From: Acidovorax radicis
GTDB taxonomy: Bacteria; Pseudomonadota; Gammaproteobacteria; Burkholderiales; Burkholderiaceae_C
Assembly (NCBI RefSeq): GCF_020510705.1
Contig: NZ_CP075184.1
Coordinates: forward strand, 682,001 to 746,000
Reading direction: 5' to 3'
Length of the DNA: 64,000 bases
In this document: positions 31,191-41,574 of the stretch, in pieces
Numbering within the stretch: the first letter of the stretch is position 1
How the letters are laid out: each line of letters starts with the position of its first letter
Notes under the pieces: model-generated
The model's input: the letters and a program-made list of their open reading frames with translations, nothing else
Database searches by the model: none
What the model was told of the DNA's origin: nothing
Position numbers and translations under genes: made by a program

Positions 31191-32413
31191 TCTCGAAAAA
31201 GCGTGTTGTCATCACAGGTGCGGGCATCGTCTCGTGCATCGGCAATGACCAGCAGGCCGTCACCCAATCGCTGCGCGAAGGCAAGTCCGGCATCCGCGCG
31301 ATGCCCGAGTTTGCCGAGCTCGGTTTGCGCAGCCAGGTGGCGGGCGTGCCGCAGATTGATCTGGACGCACTGATTGACCGCAAGCTGCGCCGCTTCATGG
31401 GGGATGCCGCGGCCTATGCCTATGTGTCGTTGAAAGACGCCATCGCGCAGTCCGGCCTCACGCCCGCGCAGGTGTCGCACCCGCGCACCGGCCTCATCAT
31501 GGGTTCGGGCGGCGGCTCGCCGGCCAACCAGATCGAGGCTGCAGACACGCTGCGCAGCAAGGGCATTCGCCGCGTGGGGCCGTACCAGGTCACGCGCTGC
31601 ATGGGCTCGACGGTGTCGGCCAATCTGTCCACGGCGTTTGCCATCAAGGGCATCAATTTTTCGATCACTTCGGCCTGCAGCACCTCTGCCCATTGTGTGG
31701 GCATGGCCGCGCAGCAGATCGCCTTTGGCCTGCAGGACGTGATGTTCGCGGGCGGCGGCGAAGAGCTCTCGTGGGGCCTCGCGCTGCTGTTTGACGGCAT
31801 GGGTGCCATGTCCAGCAAATACAACGACACGCCCGAAAAAGCCTCGCGCCCCTATGACGCAGACCGCGACGGCTTTGTCATCGCCGGTGGCGGTGGTGCG
31901 CTGGTGCTCGAAAGCCTCGAACACGCGCAGGCACGCGGCGCCCACATCCTGGCCGAGGTCGTGGGCTTTGGCCTGTCGTCCGACGGCGAAGACATGGTCG
32001 CACCGTCCGGTGACGGCGCGATCAACTGCATGCGCCAGGCGATTGCCGACGCAGGCGGCGCCACCATTGATTACGTGAACACCCACGGCACCTCGACCCC
32101 CGTGGGCGACCTGCCCGAGCTGCGCGCGCTGCGTGAAGTGTTTGGCGATGCGGTGCCACCGTTTTCATCGACCAAGTCGCTCACCGGCCACTCGCAAGGT
32201 GCGACGGGCGTGCAGGAGGCGATTTATTGCCTCTACATGTTGCAGGAAGGCTTTGTCGCCGGCTCGGCCCACATCGAAAACCTCGACCCGGCTGCCGAAG
32301 GCATGCCCATCGTGCGCACCTCGCGCGATGCGCAGCTCACGACCGTGCTGTCCAACAGTTTCGGGTTTGGGGGCACCAACGCCAGCCTGGTGCTGCGCCG
32401 CTGGAACGATTGA
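31187..32413 (+). CDS. fabB: 3-oxoacyl-ACP synthase I FabB
   Basis: This gene encodes a 408-residue condensing enzyme. The Cys-His-His triad is visible as [23 protein letters not shown] and [12 protein letters not shown]; the C terminus [18 protein letters not shown] is typical. It elongates the cis-3-decenoyl product of FabA, so fabA-fabB form the unsaturated fatty acid operon. The ATGA overlap with fabA indicates coupled translation. Confidence 0.96.
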   Translation: MISKKRVVITGAGIVSCIGNDQQAVTQSLREGKSGIRAMPEFAELGLRSQVAGVPQIDLDALIDRKLRRFMGDAAAYAYVSLKDAIAQSGLTPAQVSHPRTGLIMGSGGGSPANQIEAADTLRSKGIRRVGPYQVTRCMGSTVSANLSTAFAIKGINFSITSACSTSAHCVGMAAQQIAFGLQDVMFAGGGEELSWGLALLFDGMGAMSSKYNDTPEKASRPYDADRDGFVIAGGGGALVLESLEHAQARGAHILAEVVGFGLSSDGEDMVAPSGDGAINCMRQAIADAGGATIDYVNTHGTSTPVGDLPELRALREVFGDAVPPFSSTKSLTGHSQGATGVQEAIYCLYMLQEGFVAGSAHIENLDPAAEGMPIVRTSRDAQLTTVLSNSFGFGGTNASLVLRRWND

Positions 32414-32448
32414 CGCAACCCTCTGGGGCGCATTGCGTCTTTCCGTTT

Positions 32449-32479
32449 TTCCCTCTGGCCGCTACTGCGCGAGAGGGAA
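32449..32479. terminator. Hairpin between convergent fabB and LysR gene
   Basis: TTCCCTCT (32449-32456) pairs with AGAGGGAA (32472-32479). A second GCCCCGC/GCGGGG stem follows. No run of T after either arm, so intrinsic termination is uncertain. Confidence 0.35.
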
Positions 32480-32524
32480 GGGGGCCCCGCCACCGCAGCG
32501 GGGTCGCCTCAAGTCACCGCCCGA

Positions 32525-33433
32525 TCAGTGCGCGGGCCCGGATGACAGCGCTTGGTGCAACAGCCCCGGCAGCATCGCCAGTATGCGCGTGGCCTGCAGC
32601 CCCGGTGGCAGCGTGCGTGCGTGGTAGCAGTACAACGACATAGGCGGCAACTCGTGCAGTTCCACCGCCATGATGGCCTGCGGGTCGAGCTGGGTGGCTG
32701 TCAGAAAGTCGACCACCGTCCAGCCCATGCTCCGGCGCACCAGCTCCAGCGCCAGCCGTGAAGTCTGCACTTGCAGGCTTGGCCCTGCGGGCGTGCCCAG
32801 GCGCTGGGCGAGGTCGTCGATGGACAGGCGCATGGGGTCGTCCCCCACCAGCCGAATCACTGGCACCTGGGCCAGCCGGGCGCCGGGTGTCACGGCGCGC
32901 GGCGCGCGCGCCCACACCGACTGCGCCACGGCCAGGTACATGCGCCCGCTGACCAGCAGGTCGCTGCGGATCTGCGGGTGCGGGTGCTTGTAGAAGCCGA
33001 GGCAAAAGTCCACGCTGCGCGTGAGCAGGGCCTGTGTCATCTGGTCCTGGTGAATGGTGCGCACTTCCACGCCCACCTGCGGGTAGCGCTGCGCGTGTTC
33101 TTGCAGCACCAGGGGCAGGAATTCGTGCGTGATGGAGGGAATGGCCGCCAGCCGCACACTCCCGGAGTCATTGGCGCCCAGGTTGCGTGCCGTGCGGCGC
33201 AGGGCTTCGAGCTGGCGGTGGATGCCTGTGGACTCGGTGGCGAGCACCTGCGCCTCGGGCGTTGGGGTCAGTCCTGCCGGTGTGCGCACGAACAGGCGGT
33301 AGCCGAGCTGCAGCTCAGTGTGCGCCACGGCCTTGCTCACGGCCGACGGAGTAATGCACAGCAGCCGCGCGGCAGCGCTCATGTTGCCGGTTTGCAGAAC
33401 AGCCTGGAACACCTCAAGTTGCCGCAGGTTCAT
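32525..33433 (-). CDS. LysR-family transcriptional regulator
   Basis: This gene encodes a 302-residue regulator. The winged helix-turn-helix is MNLRQLEVFQAVLQTGNMSA followed by ARLLCITPSAVSKAVAHTE. The effector domain has VRLAAIPSITHEFLPLVLQ and IHQDQMTQALLTRSVDFCLG. The ATG at 33433 fits the family start; the upstream in-frame codon at 33466 adds residues that do not belong. It is divergent from the asparaginase gene with a 171-bp gap, so that gene is a likely target. The effector is unknown. Confidence 0.92.
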   Translation of the reverse strand: MNLRQLEVFQAVLQTGNMSAAARLLCITPSAVSKAVAHTELQLGYRLFVRTPAGLTPTPEAQVLATESTGIHRQLEALRRTARNLGANDSGSVRLAAIPSITHEFLPLVLQEHAQRYPQVGVEVRTIHQDQMTQALLTRSVDFCLGFYKHPHPQIRSDLLVSGRMYLAVAQSVWARAPRAVTPGARLAQVPVIRLVGDDPMRLSIDDLAQRLGTPAGPSLQVQTSRLALELVRRSMGWTVVDFLTATQLDPQAIMAVELHELPPMSLYCYHARTLPPGLQATRILAMLPGLLHQALSSGPAH

Positions 33434-33484
33434 TGCAAGGTCCGTAGGTGGGGGGTGTGAGTTCAATTCACAGGGGGTGGCTGA

Positions 33485-34675
<1,191 letters not shown>

Positions 34676-34680
34676 GAAGA

Positions 34681-34773
34681 CCCCCTGAGTCGCTTCGCGC
34701 CTTCCCCCTGAAGGGGGACGCCCCCAGCGCGGCGGGGCGGCTCTTGCGCGGGGGCGCTGGCCTGGTTCGCGAC
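34681..34773 (+). repeat. G+C-rich palindromic intergenic repeat
   Basis: Begins CCCCCTGAGTCGCTTCGCGC and holds two stems: CCCCC-TGAA-GGGGG (34704-34717) and CCAGCGC with GCGCTGG (34724-34730 and 34754-34760). I remember very similar intergenic sequences in Comamonadaceae. It follows the asparaginase gene and may end its transcript. Confidence 0.6.
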
Positions 34774-34908
34774 AGTTTCGACGGGTGGCGAACTGCGTAG
34801 CGATAGGCTATTTCAGATAAGACTTGGCGCACCATATGTGCGCCGACGGGCTGCCCGCAAAGGTGGTCACCGGCACGCACCGGCTTATAGCTCGCGTGAC
34901 TGGTTGGG

Positions 34909-34943
34909 AAGGCTGGGGCTCCAAAAGGGCTCCGGCCTTTTTT
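34909..34943 (+). terminator. Possible terminator or attenuator in glyQ leader
   Basis: AAGGC (34909-34913) pairs with GCCTT (34935-34939), with a weaker GGGC/GCTC inner stem, and six T residues follow. It points towards glyQ about 200 bp upstream of its start. No T-box features were recognised. Confidence 0.4.
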
Positions 34944-35141
34944 CATGGGTGCGGGCCGATGTTGCTGGTGCTGCCGCAGCACCTGCGGCTGCGCGCCGTA
35001 AAATCACTGGTTTCGCGCGCGATGCCCGCCCTTGTTGCCTTTTGGGGCGGCGGGCGTTGGGTTTGGCGCACGCACCGCGTTTTCTTCTTGTCCCCCTTAC
35101 TTGCCCGGCCCTGGCTTGCCAGTGCCCCAGCCACAGACGCC

Positions 35142-36062
<921 letters not shown>

Positions 36063-36073
36063 GAGAAATGACG

Positions 36074-38215
36074 ATGACAACCCAAAACCTCCTCGTTGAA
36101 CTGTTTGTCGAAGAACTGCCCCCCAAGGCGCTTCAGAAGCTGGGCGATGCCTTTGCCACGGTGCTGGCCGACCAGCTCAAGGCCCAGGGTCTGGCCGCCG
36201 CTGATGCTGTGGTAACGGCCTATGCCGCGCCGCGCCGTCTGGCGGCCCATGTGGCGGCTGTGCTGCCCCAGGCGGCTGACAGGGCCGTGCAGCAAAAGCT
36301 AATGCCGGTGTCGGTGGGGCTCGATGCCTCGGGCAACGCGTCTCCTGCATTGTTCAAAAAGCTGCAGGCGCTGGGCGCCGATGTGTCCAACCCCGCAGCC
36401 GCCGTGGCCGCCTTGAAGCGCGCGCAGGACGGCAAGGCCGAAGCCCTGTTCTACGACAGCGTGGTGCCCGGTGCCACCCTGCAGGCCGGTTTGCAAAAGG
36501 CGCTGGATGAAGCCATTGCCAAGCTCCCCATCCCCAAGGTCATGAGCTACCAGCTCGAAACCGACTGCGAGCTGCCCGGCTGGACCAGCGTGAACTTTGT
36601 GCGCCCCGCACACGGCCTAGTGGCGCTGCATGGCAGCACCGTGGTGCCCGTCAAGGCGCTGGGCCTGACGGCTGGCAACAGCACTACCGGCCACCGTTTT
36701 GAAGCCGCCGTGTCGCCCGTGGTGCTGGCCGACGCCGACAGCTACGCCGCCACGCTGCGAAAAGACGGCGCGGTGATCGCATCGTTTGCCGAGCGCAAGG
36801 CCGAGATCGCACGCCAGCTGGCTGCGGCCGCTGCGAAGGTGGGTAACGGCGCCCGCCCCATCGAAGACGAGGCCCTGCTGGACGAAGTGACCGCGCTGGT
36901 CGAACGGCCCAACGTGGTCATCTGCCAGTTTGAAGAGCAGTTCCTGGGCGTGCCGCAAGAGTGCCTCATCCTCACGATGAAGGCCAACCAGAAATACTTC
37001 CCGCTGCTGGACGCCGCAGGCAAGCTGACCAACAAGTTCCTGGTGGTCAGCAACATCAGCCCTGAAGACACCAGCTTTGTGACCGGTGGCAACGAGCGCG
37101 TGGTGCGCCCGCGCCTGGCCGATGCCAAGTTCTTCTTTGACCAAGACCGCAAGAAGACCCTGGCCTCGCGCGTCGAAGGCCTGGGCAAGGTCGTGTACCA
37201 CAACAAGCTGGGCACGCAGGGCGAGCGCGTGGAGCGCGTTAGGTCAATAGCCAAAGCCATTGCCACGCAGCTGGGCGATGCCGCTTTGGTGGCAGATGCC
37301 GACTTGGCAGCACAACTGGCCAAGACCGACCTCGTGACCGATATGGTGGGCGAGTTCCCCGAGCTGCAAGGCACCATGGGCGGCTACTACGCGCTCAACG
37401 ATGGCCTGGGCGAGACCGTGGCCTACGCCATTGAAGACCACTACAAGCCCCGTTTTGCGGGCGACGCACTGCCCCGCAACACCGCTGGTGTGGTGGTGGC
37501 GCTGGCCGACAAACTGGAAACCCTGGTGGGGATGTTCGGCATTGGCAACCTGCCCACGGGTGACCGCGATCCGTTTGCGCTGCGCCGCCATGCGCTGGGC
37601 GTGATCCGCATGCTGGTCGAAAAAGACCTGCCGCTGGATTTGAACGCGCTGCTGGCCGGTGCCGTGCCCGCGTTTGGCGACAAGATCACCGACGCATCGG
37701 CGGCGCTGGCCGACTTCATCTACGACCGCCTCGCCGGCAGCCTGCGCGAGCAGGGCTTCAGCGCCCAAGAGGTGGACGCCGTGCTGGCCCTGCGCCCGCA
37801 GCGTCTGGCGCTGGTCGAAAAACAGCTCGCGGCCGTGCGTGCCTTTGCCGCCTTGCCCGAAAGCCCGGCCCTGGCCGCTGCCAACAAGCGCATCGGCAAC
37901 ATCCTGAAAAAAGCCGAGGCCGAAGGTGCGGTCGACCCCCACGTCAACCCCCAGCTGCTGCAGGAAAGCGCCGAGCAGGACCTGTACGCCGCGCTGCAGC
38001 GTTTTGTGCCCGAGGCCAATGCGCAATTCGAAGCCGGTGATTTCACCGCATCGCTGCAAACGCTGGCTGTGTTGCGTGCGCCGGTGGATGCGTTTTTTGA
38101 CGACGTGATGGTCAACGCCGAGCAACTCGATCTGCGCCTGAACCGCCAGGGCCTGCTTAAGAGCCTGCACCTGGCGATGAACCGCGTGGCCGATCTCTCG
38201 CGCTTGGCCGTTTGA
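36074..38215 (+). CDS. glyS: Glycyl-tRNA synthetase beta subunit
   Basis: This gene encodes a subunit of about 713 residues that binds tRNA-Gly for GlyQ. It begins with TQNLLVELFVEELPPKALQK and contains the B-subunit signatures KANQKYFPLLDAAGKLTN, ERVVRPRLADAKFFFDQDRK and NLPTGDRDPFALRRHALGVI, followed by an HD-like domain and a DALR-type anticodon-binding C terminus. Starts at 36068 or 36074 are both possible; 36074 is better spaced from the GAGAGA Shine-Dalgarno. It lies 11 bp after glyQ. Confidence 0.95.
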   Translation: MTTQNLLVELFVEELPPKALQKLGDAFATVLADQLKAQGLAAADAVVTAYAAPRRLAAHVAAVLPQAADRAVQQKLMPVSVGLDASGNASPALFKKLQALGADVSNPAAAVAALKRAQDGKAEALFYDSVVPGATLQAGLQKALDEAIAKLPIPKVMSYQLETDCELPGWTSVNFVRPAHGLVALHGSTVVPVKALGLTAGNSTTGHRFEAAVSPVVLADADSYAATLRKDGAVIASFAERKAEIARQLAAAAAKVGNGARPIEDEALLDEVTALVERPNVVICQFEEQFLGVPQECLILTMKANQKYFPLLDAAGKLTNKFLVVSNISPEDTSFVTGGNERVVRPRLADAKFFFDQDRKKTLASRVEGLGKVVYHNKLGTQGERVERVRSIAKAIATQLGDAALVADADLAAQLAKTDLVTDMVGEFPELQGTMGGYYALNDGLGETVAYAIEDHYKPRFAGDALPRNTAGVVVALADKLETLVGMFGIGNLPTGDRDPFALRRHALGVIRMLVEKDLPLDLNALLAGAVPAFGDKITDASAALADFIYDRLAGSLREQGFSAQEVDAVLALRPQRLALVEKQLAAVRAFAALPESPALAAANKRIGNILKKAEAEGAVDPHVNPQLLQESAEQDLYAALQRFVPEANAQFEAGDFTASLQTLAVLRAPVDAFFDDVMVNAEQLDLRLNRQGLLKSLHLAMNRVADLSRLAV

Positions 38216-38270
38216 CGCGATCGCCCGACCTGATAGGCTGGCTGCTGCGCTCACCAGGGAAACACCGCCC

Positions 38271-38912
38271 ATGAAACTTGCCATCCTTGACCGCGACGGC
38301 ACCCTCAACCTGATGGGGGGGGACTACATCACCTGCGCCGACGAGTGGATCCCCGTGCCCGGCGCGCTTGAAGCCGTGGCCCGGCTGAACCACGCGGGCT
38401 GGCATGTGGTGGTGGCCACCAACCAGCCCGGGCTGGGTCGTGGCCTGTTTGACGTGATGGCGCTCAATGCCATTCACGCCAAGATGCACCGGCACCTCGC
38501 CGCTGTGGGGGGGCGCATCGATGCGGTGTTTTATTGCCCCCATGCGGCCGACGAAGACTGCGGGTGCCGCAAGCCAGCGCCCGGCTTGCTGGAACAGATC
38601 TGCGACCGATATGGCGTCGAGCGCCCCGATGTACACGTGGTGGGCAACTGCGTGGCCCATGTGCAGGCGGGTGAGGCGTTGGGTGCGCAGGTGCATCTGG
38701 TGTGCACGGGGGAGTCGGCCCACCTGACGCCGGGTGGGCCGTTGCCAGCCGGGGTGGCACCGGGCACGCGCGTGCACGCCAGCCTTGGTGATTTTGTGGA
38801 CCAACTGCTGCCAGTGTTGCCGGTGCTGCAAAGCGGCTCGCCTTTGGTGACGCCCGTCGCTACATCCTCCGCGCCCTTACCATTGCCAGGGCAGGGTATC
38901 TTTTCTGCTTGA
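38271..38912 (+). CDS. gmhB: HAD-family heptose-bisphosphate phosphatase (GmhB-like)
   Basis: This gene encodes a 213-residue HAD-IIIA phosphatase. Motif I is LAILDRDGTLN (nucleophile D7 and D9), motif II is VVVATNQPGLGRG and the zinc loop is YCPHAADEDCGCRKP. The family hydrolyses D-glycero-D-manno-heptose 1,7-bisphosphate for lipopolysaccharide inner core. Motif IV, normally VGD with a second Asp four residues later, here reads VVGNCVAHVQAG: N126 and H130 replace the acidic metal ligands. The C terminus has an extra Pro/Ser-rich tail. Activity may be changed or lost. It sits in the usual glyS-gmhB-plsC order. Confidence 0.88.
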   Translation: MKLAILDRDGTLNLMGGDYITCADEWIPVPGALEAVARLNHAGWHVVVATNQPGLGRGLFDVMALNAIHAKMHRHLAAVGGRIDAVFYCPHAADEDCGCRKPAPGLLEQICDRYGVERPDVHVVGNCVAHVQAGEALGAQVHLVCTGESAHLTPGGPLPAGVAPGTRVHASLGDFVDQLLPVLPVLQSGSPLVTPVATSSAPLPLPGQGIFSA

Positions 38913-38920
38913 TGCTATCT

Positions 38921-38977
38921 AATTAATAGCTGGTGGCGCTTTGTATATAAGCGCTAGTGGCCAAAAAGACTCTAAAC
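38921..38977 (+). repeat. Dispersed palindromic repeat, copy E
   Basis: Reads AATTAATAGCTGGTG, GCGCTTTG, TATAT, AAGCGC, TAGTGGCCAAAAAGACTCTA. It fills the gmhB-plsC gap and ends directly at the plsC ATG. It provides a GTG codon at 38957 in frame with plsC. Confidence 0.85.
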
Positions 38978-39814
38978 ATGGCTTTCATCCGTTCCGTCAT
39001 TCATCTTTTGTGGATGGGCATTACCGTGGTGCCCTACACGCTGGCCATCATGCTGTGCACATTGTTTGGCATGCGGGGGCGGCCGGTGTACCGCATCGCG
39101 CGGGCGTGGCTGTCGCTGTCGATCAGTGGGGCGCGGGTGATCCTGGGTATCAAGACCCATGTGATCGGCATGGAAAACCTGCCGCAGGGCGAGAACGAGG
39201 GGGCGGTGCTGCTGGTCAAGCACCAGTCCACCTACGAGACCTTTCTGATGCCGGCCATCATGCCCCGCCCGTTGGCCTATGTGTTCAAGAAAGAACTGTT
39301 GCGCGTGCCGTTCTTTGGCTGGTCCATTGGTCGTCTGGACATGATCCACATCGACCGCCGCCAGACCACGGCGGCGTTCAACAAGGTGGTGCAACAGGGC
39401 AAGGACCTGCTGGCCAAGGGTATCTGGATCATCATGTTCCCCGAAGGCACGCGCATCGACCGTGGCCAGCAGGGCAAATACAAAAGCGGCGGCACCCGCC
39501 TGGCCATCGACACCGGCGTGCCGGTGGTGCCGATTGCCGTGACGTCGGCGCGCGTCTGGCCGCGCAAGGCCTTCATCAAGCGACCCGGGGTGGTGGACGT
39601 GTCCATTGGCAAACCCATCTCCAGTGTGGGCCGACAGCCCGACGAGCTGATGCGTGAGGTGCAGGCCTGGATCGAAGCCGAGATGCGGCGCCTGGACCCG
39701 GACGCCTACCCAACCCCCGCCCCTGCCAACGCAGTGCCGGCTGGTGCGCCCTCGTCGGCAGTGACGCCCGCGGCGTCTGGCGAGGCATCGCAAGACGCAG
39801 CCGCTGGAAAGTAA
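38978..39814 (+). CDS. plsC: 1-acyl-sn-glycerol-3-phosphate acyltransferase
   Basis: This gene encodes a 278-residue inner-membrane enzyme making phosphatidic acid. An N-terminal membrane segment (VIHLLWMGITVVPYTLAIML) precedes the acyltransferase motifs: LVKHQSTYETF (the HX4D box, here with Glu in place of Asp), FGWSIGRLDMIHIDRR, MFPEGTRIDRG and GVPVVPIAV. The C-terminal Ala/Pro-rich tail is low-complexity. I chose the ATG at 38978 and not the GTG at 38957, because the latter lies in a repeat and adds seven residues without family support. Confidence 0.93.
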   Translation: MAFIRSVIHLLWMGITVVPYTLAIMLCTLFGMRGRPVYRIARAWLSLSISGARVILGIKTHVIGMENLPQGENEGAVLLVKHQSTYETFLMPAIMPRPLAYVFKKELLRVPFFGWSIGRLDMIHIDRRQTTAAFNKVVQQGKDLLAKGIWIIMFPEGTRIDRGQQGKYKSGGTRLAIDTGVPVVPIAVTSARVWPRKAFIKRPGVVDVSIGKPISSVGRQPDELMREVQAWIEAEMRRLDPDAYPTPAPANAVPAGAPSSAVTPAASGEASQDAAAGK

Positions 39815-39824
39815 GCCCACCGTG

Positions 39825-40841
39825 ATGCAGCGGCTTGTGCAGCTTGCACTCGACCTTTTCGATACACCGGTTGCGCCGCCCACGCCCGGTGAGCCGCCCG
39901 TGTTGCAGGCTGGGCGCCAGCCAAAAATTCAGCCAAAAACACCGCCTGCGCTTGCCCATCAAGCGCAAGATGCTCCTGAAGTTGTAGCAAATGCAGGCAT
40001 GCCTGCCCATGCGCCTGCCCATGTGCCTGCACCTGTGTCTCTGCCCTCGGTGATGACACCGGCTGAATTCCGCCACCCGCAGGCCAGCCGCGAGGTGCTG
40101 CTGGGCGACGCGGTGGTGGCCTATGCCTTGCAGCGCGCGCGGCGTCGCACCATCGGGTTTACCGTGGGGGCGGACGGCCTGTCGGTGCGTGCGCCCAGTT
40201 GGGTGACCTTGGGCGCAGTGGACGCTGCCCTGCGCGAGAAATCCGGATGGATCGTGCGCAAGCTGGCCGAAGCCCGCGAGCGCCAGCAGCGCATGGAGGG
40301 TGGCCGCATCGTGTGGGCCAATGGGGCTGTGCTGCCCTATCTGGGCGAGCCGCTGAGGCTGGTGCTGGACCCTAGCCATGGCTTTGCGGGCAAGGGCGGG
40401 GCACTGGTGGCCGCTTTGGCGCACGGCGATGTGGGTGCCACGGCCGCAGCGCCCAGCTTGCACGTTGGCTTGCCCCACAGTGCCAGTGCAACGCAGATCC
40501 GCGATGCCGTGCAGGCCTGGTTGATGCGCGATGCACGGCGCCACTTCACCACCCGGTTGGACCACTTTGCGCCCCTGCTGGGCGTGCGCTGGGCCAGTCT
40601 GCGTCTGTCGAGCGCCAACACCCGCTGGGGCAGCGCCAAGGCCGACGGCTCCATCCGGCTGAACTGGCGCCTGCTGCATTACCGCCCGGCCGTTATCGAC
40701 TATGTGGTGGCCCACGAGCTGGCCCACCTGCGCGTGATGGACCACAGCCCGCGCTTTTGGGACACCGTCGCCACGGTGGTGCCCGACTACGCGCAGCTGC
40801 GCAACCATTTGCGCGACGAACCCGCGCCGCTGTGGACATGA
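39825..40841 (+). CDS. YgjP-like metallopeptidase-domain protein (DUF45)
   Basis: This gene encodes a 338-residue cytoplasmic protein. After a variable, Pro/Ala/His-rich N terminus (residues 1-75) comes the YgjP/DUF45 domain: VAYALQRARRRTIGFTVGAD, RWASLRLSSANTRWGSAKAD and the zinc motif YVVAHELAHLRVMDHSPRFW (HExxH plus a third His). Substrates of the family are unknown. Residues about 33-57 are encoded by palindromic repeat copy D. GTG at 39822 and ATG at 39825 are adjacent; ATG was taken. The gene starts 10 bp after plsC. Confidence 0.87.
   Translation: MQRLVQLALDLFDTPVAPPTPGEPPVLQAGRQPKIQPKTPPALAHQAQDAPEVVANAGMPAHAPAHVPAPVSLPSVMTPAEFRHPQASREVLLGDAVVAYALQRARRRTIGFTVGADGLSVRAPSWVTLGAVDAALREKSGWIVRKLAEARERQQRMEGGRIVWANGAVLPYLGEPLRLVLDPSHGFAGKGGALVAALAHGDVGATAAAPSLHVGLPHSASATQIRDAVQAWLMRDARRHFTTRLDHFAPLLGVRWASLRLSSANTRWGSAKADGSIRLNWRLLHYRPAVIDYVVAHELAHLRVMDHSPRFWDTVATVVPDYAQLRNHLRDEPAPLWT
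39921..39993 (-). repeat. Dispersed palindromic repeat, copy D (inside YgjP-like gene)
   Basis: On the plus strand CCAAAAATTCAGCCAAAAAC, ACCGCC, TGCGCTT (39947-39953), GCCCATC, AAGCGCA (39961-39967), AGATGCTCC, TGAAGTTGTAGCAAATG. The complement has the same order as other copies. It is translated in frame within the variable N terminus. Confidence 0.7.
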
Positions 40842-40878
40842 TGGCGGCAGGGCCTGTTCGCCATGAAAGGAACTTGGG

Positions 40879-41298
40879 ATGACCGCACAACAAGCAAACC
40901 CCGCCGTTGACGGCTATGCGGGCGACGTCCCGGCGCCACTGGCGTGGCAGTGGGTGCAGGCTGGCCAGGCCGTGCTGGTGGACGTGCGCAGCGATGCGGA
41001 GCGTGACTGGGTGGGCGTGGTGCCGGGCGCGGCGGCCGTGGCGTGGAAACAATGGCCCGGCATGGCCATGAACCCCCATTTCGACGCCCAGCTGCACATG
41101 GCAGCGCCCGAGGGCGCCACGCTGGTGATGTTGTGCCGCAGTGGTGTGCGCTCCATCGCGGCGGCACGCCGGGCGACCGAACTGGGCTACAAGGCCTACA
41201 ACATCCTGGAGGGTTTCGAGGGCGACGCCGACGCACAGGGCCACCGCGGCCAACGCGGGGGCTGGCGTTTTCAGGGCCTGCCGTGGCGGCAGGGCTGA
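40879..41298 (+). CDS. Rhodanese-like domain protein
   Basis: This gene encodes a 139-residue single-domain rhodanese. AVLVDVRSDAERDWVGVVPG forms the N-terminal conserved box and the active-site loop is VMLCRSGVRS with C86 as the likely persulfide carrier. EGFEGDADAQGHRG and the final GLPWRQG are common to small proteobacterial members. Family members move sulfane sulfur; partner unknown. It follows the YgjP-like gene by 37 bp with its own GGAAC-type ribosome binding site. Confidence 0.92.
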   Translation: MTAQQANPAVDGYAGDVPAPLAWQWVQAGQAVLVDVRSDAERDWVGVVPGAAAVAWKQWPGMAMNPHFDAQLHMAAPEGATLVMLCRSGVRSIAAARRATELGYKAYNILEGFEGDADAQGHRGQRGGWRFQGLPWRQG

Positions 41299-41322
41299 TG
41301 GCCGGGCCATCGGTTTCTGTTT

Positions 41323-41377
41323 GCTCCTGAAAATATAGCTGTTGGCGCTTGATGGATAAACGCTCCCCGCTATTTTT
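41323..41377 (+). repeat. Dispersed palindromic repeat, copy F
   Basis: Reads CTCCTGAAAATATAGCTGTT, GGCGCTTGATGGATAAACGC, TCCCCGCTATTTTTG. Intergenic, between the rhodanese and coaX genes. Confidence 0.75.
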
Positions 41378-41574
41378 GTCGAAGCGGGTATTGATGTGTT
41401 CGGCGGCGAAGTGTGCAGCTTCTGGCCCGCACAGATCTTGTCGGAATCACTCGGCAGGCGCCTGTTCCCCCCGCGAATTGGCGGAGCCCTGCGGGCATCT
41501 CCGTCAAACCGCGTGGTGAAGGCCGCCGCAGCCCCTGCACCGCAGGCCGGGCAAAACTCGGGATAATCCGCCGC

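Larger units (their letters stand above)
34676..35141. other. Intergenic stretch upstream of glyQ
   Basis: No convincing gene. It holds a G+C-rich palindromic repeat (34681-34773), a hairpin near 34827-34846 (GGCGCAC-CATAT-GTGCGCC) and a terminator-like stem with T-run (34909-34943). Open frames here continue into glyQ but have no family support before 35142. Confidence 0.6.

Noticed and set aside
34824..35141. N-terminal extension of glyQ by 106 codons
   Set aside because: Not conserved in GlyQ, passes over hairpins and a terminator-like stem, and the family start at 35142 is clear.
34676..35141. T-box or glycine riboswitch upstream of glyQS
   Set aside because: No T-box sequence, specifier loop or glycine aptamer core was recognised, and T-boxes are rare in this class.
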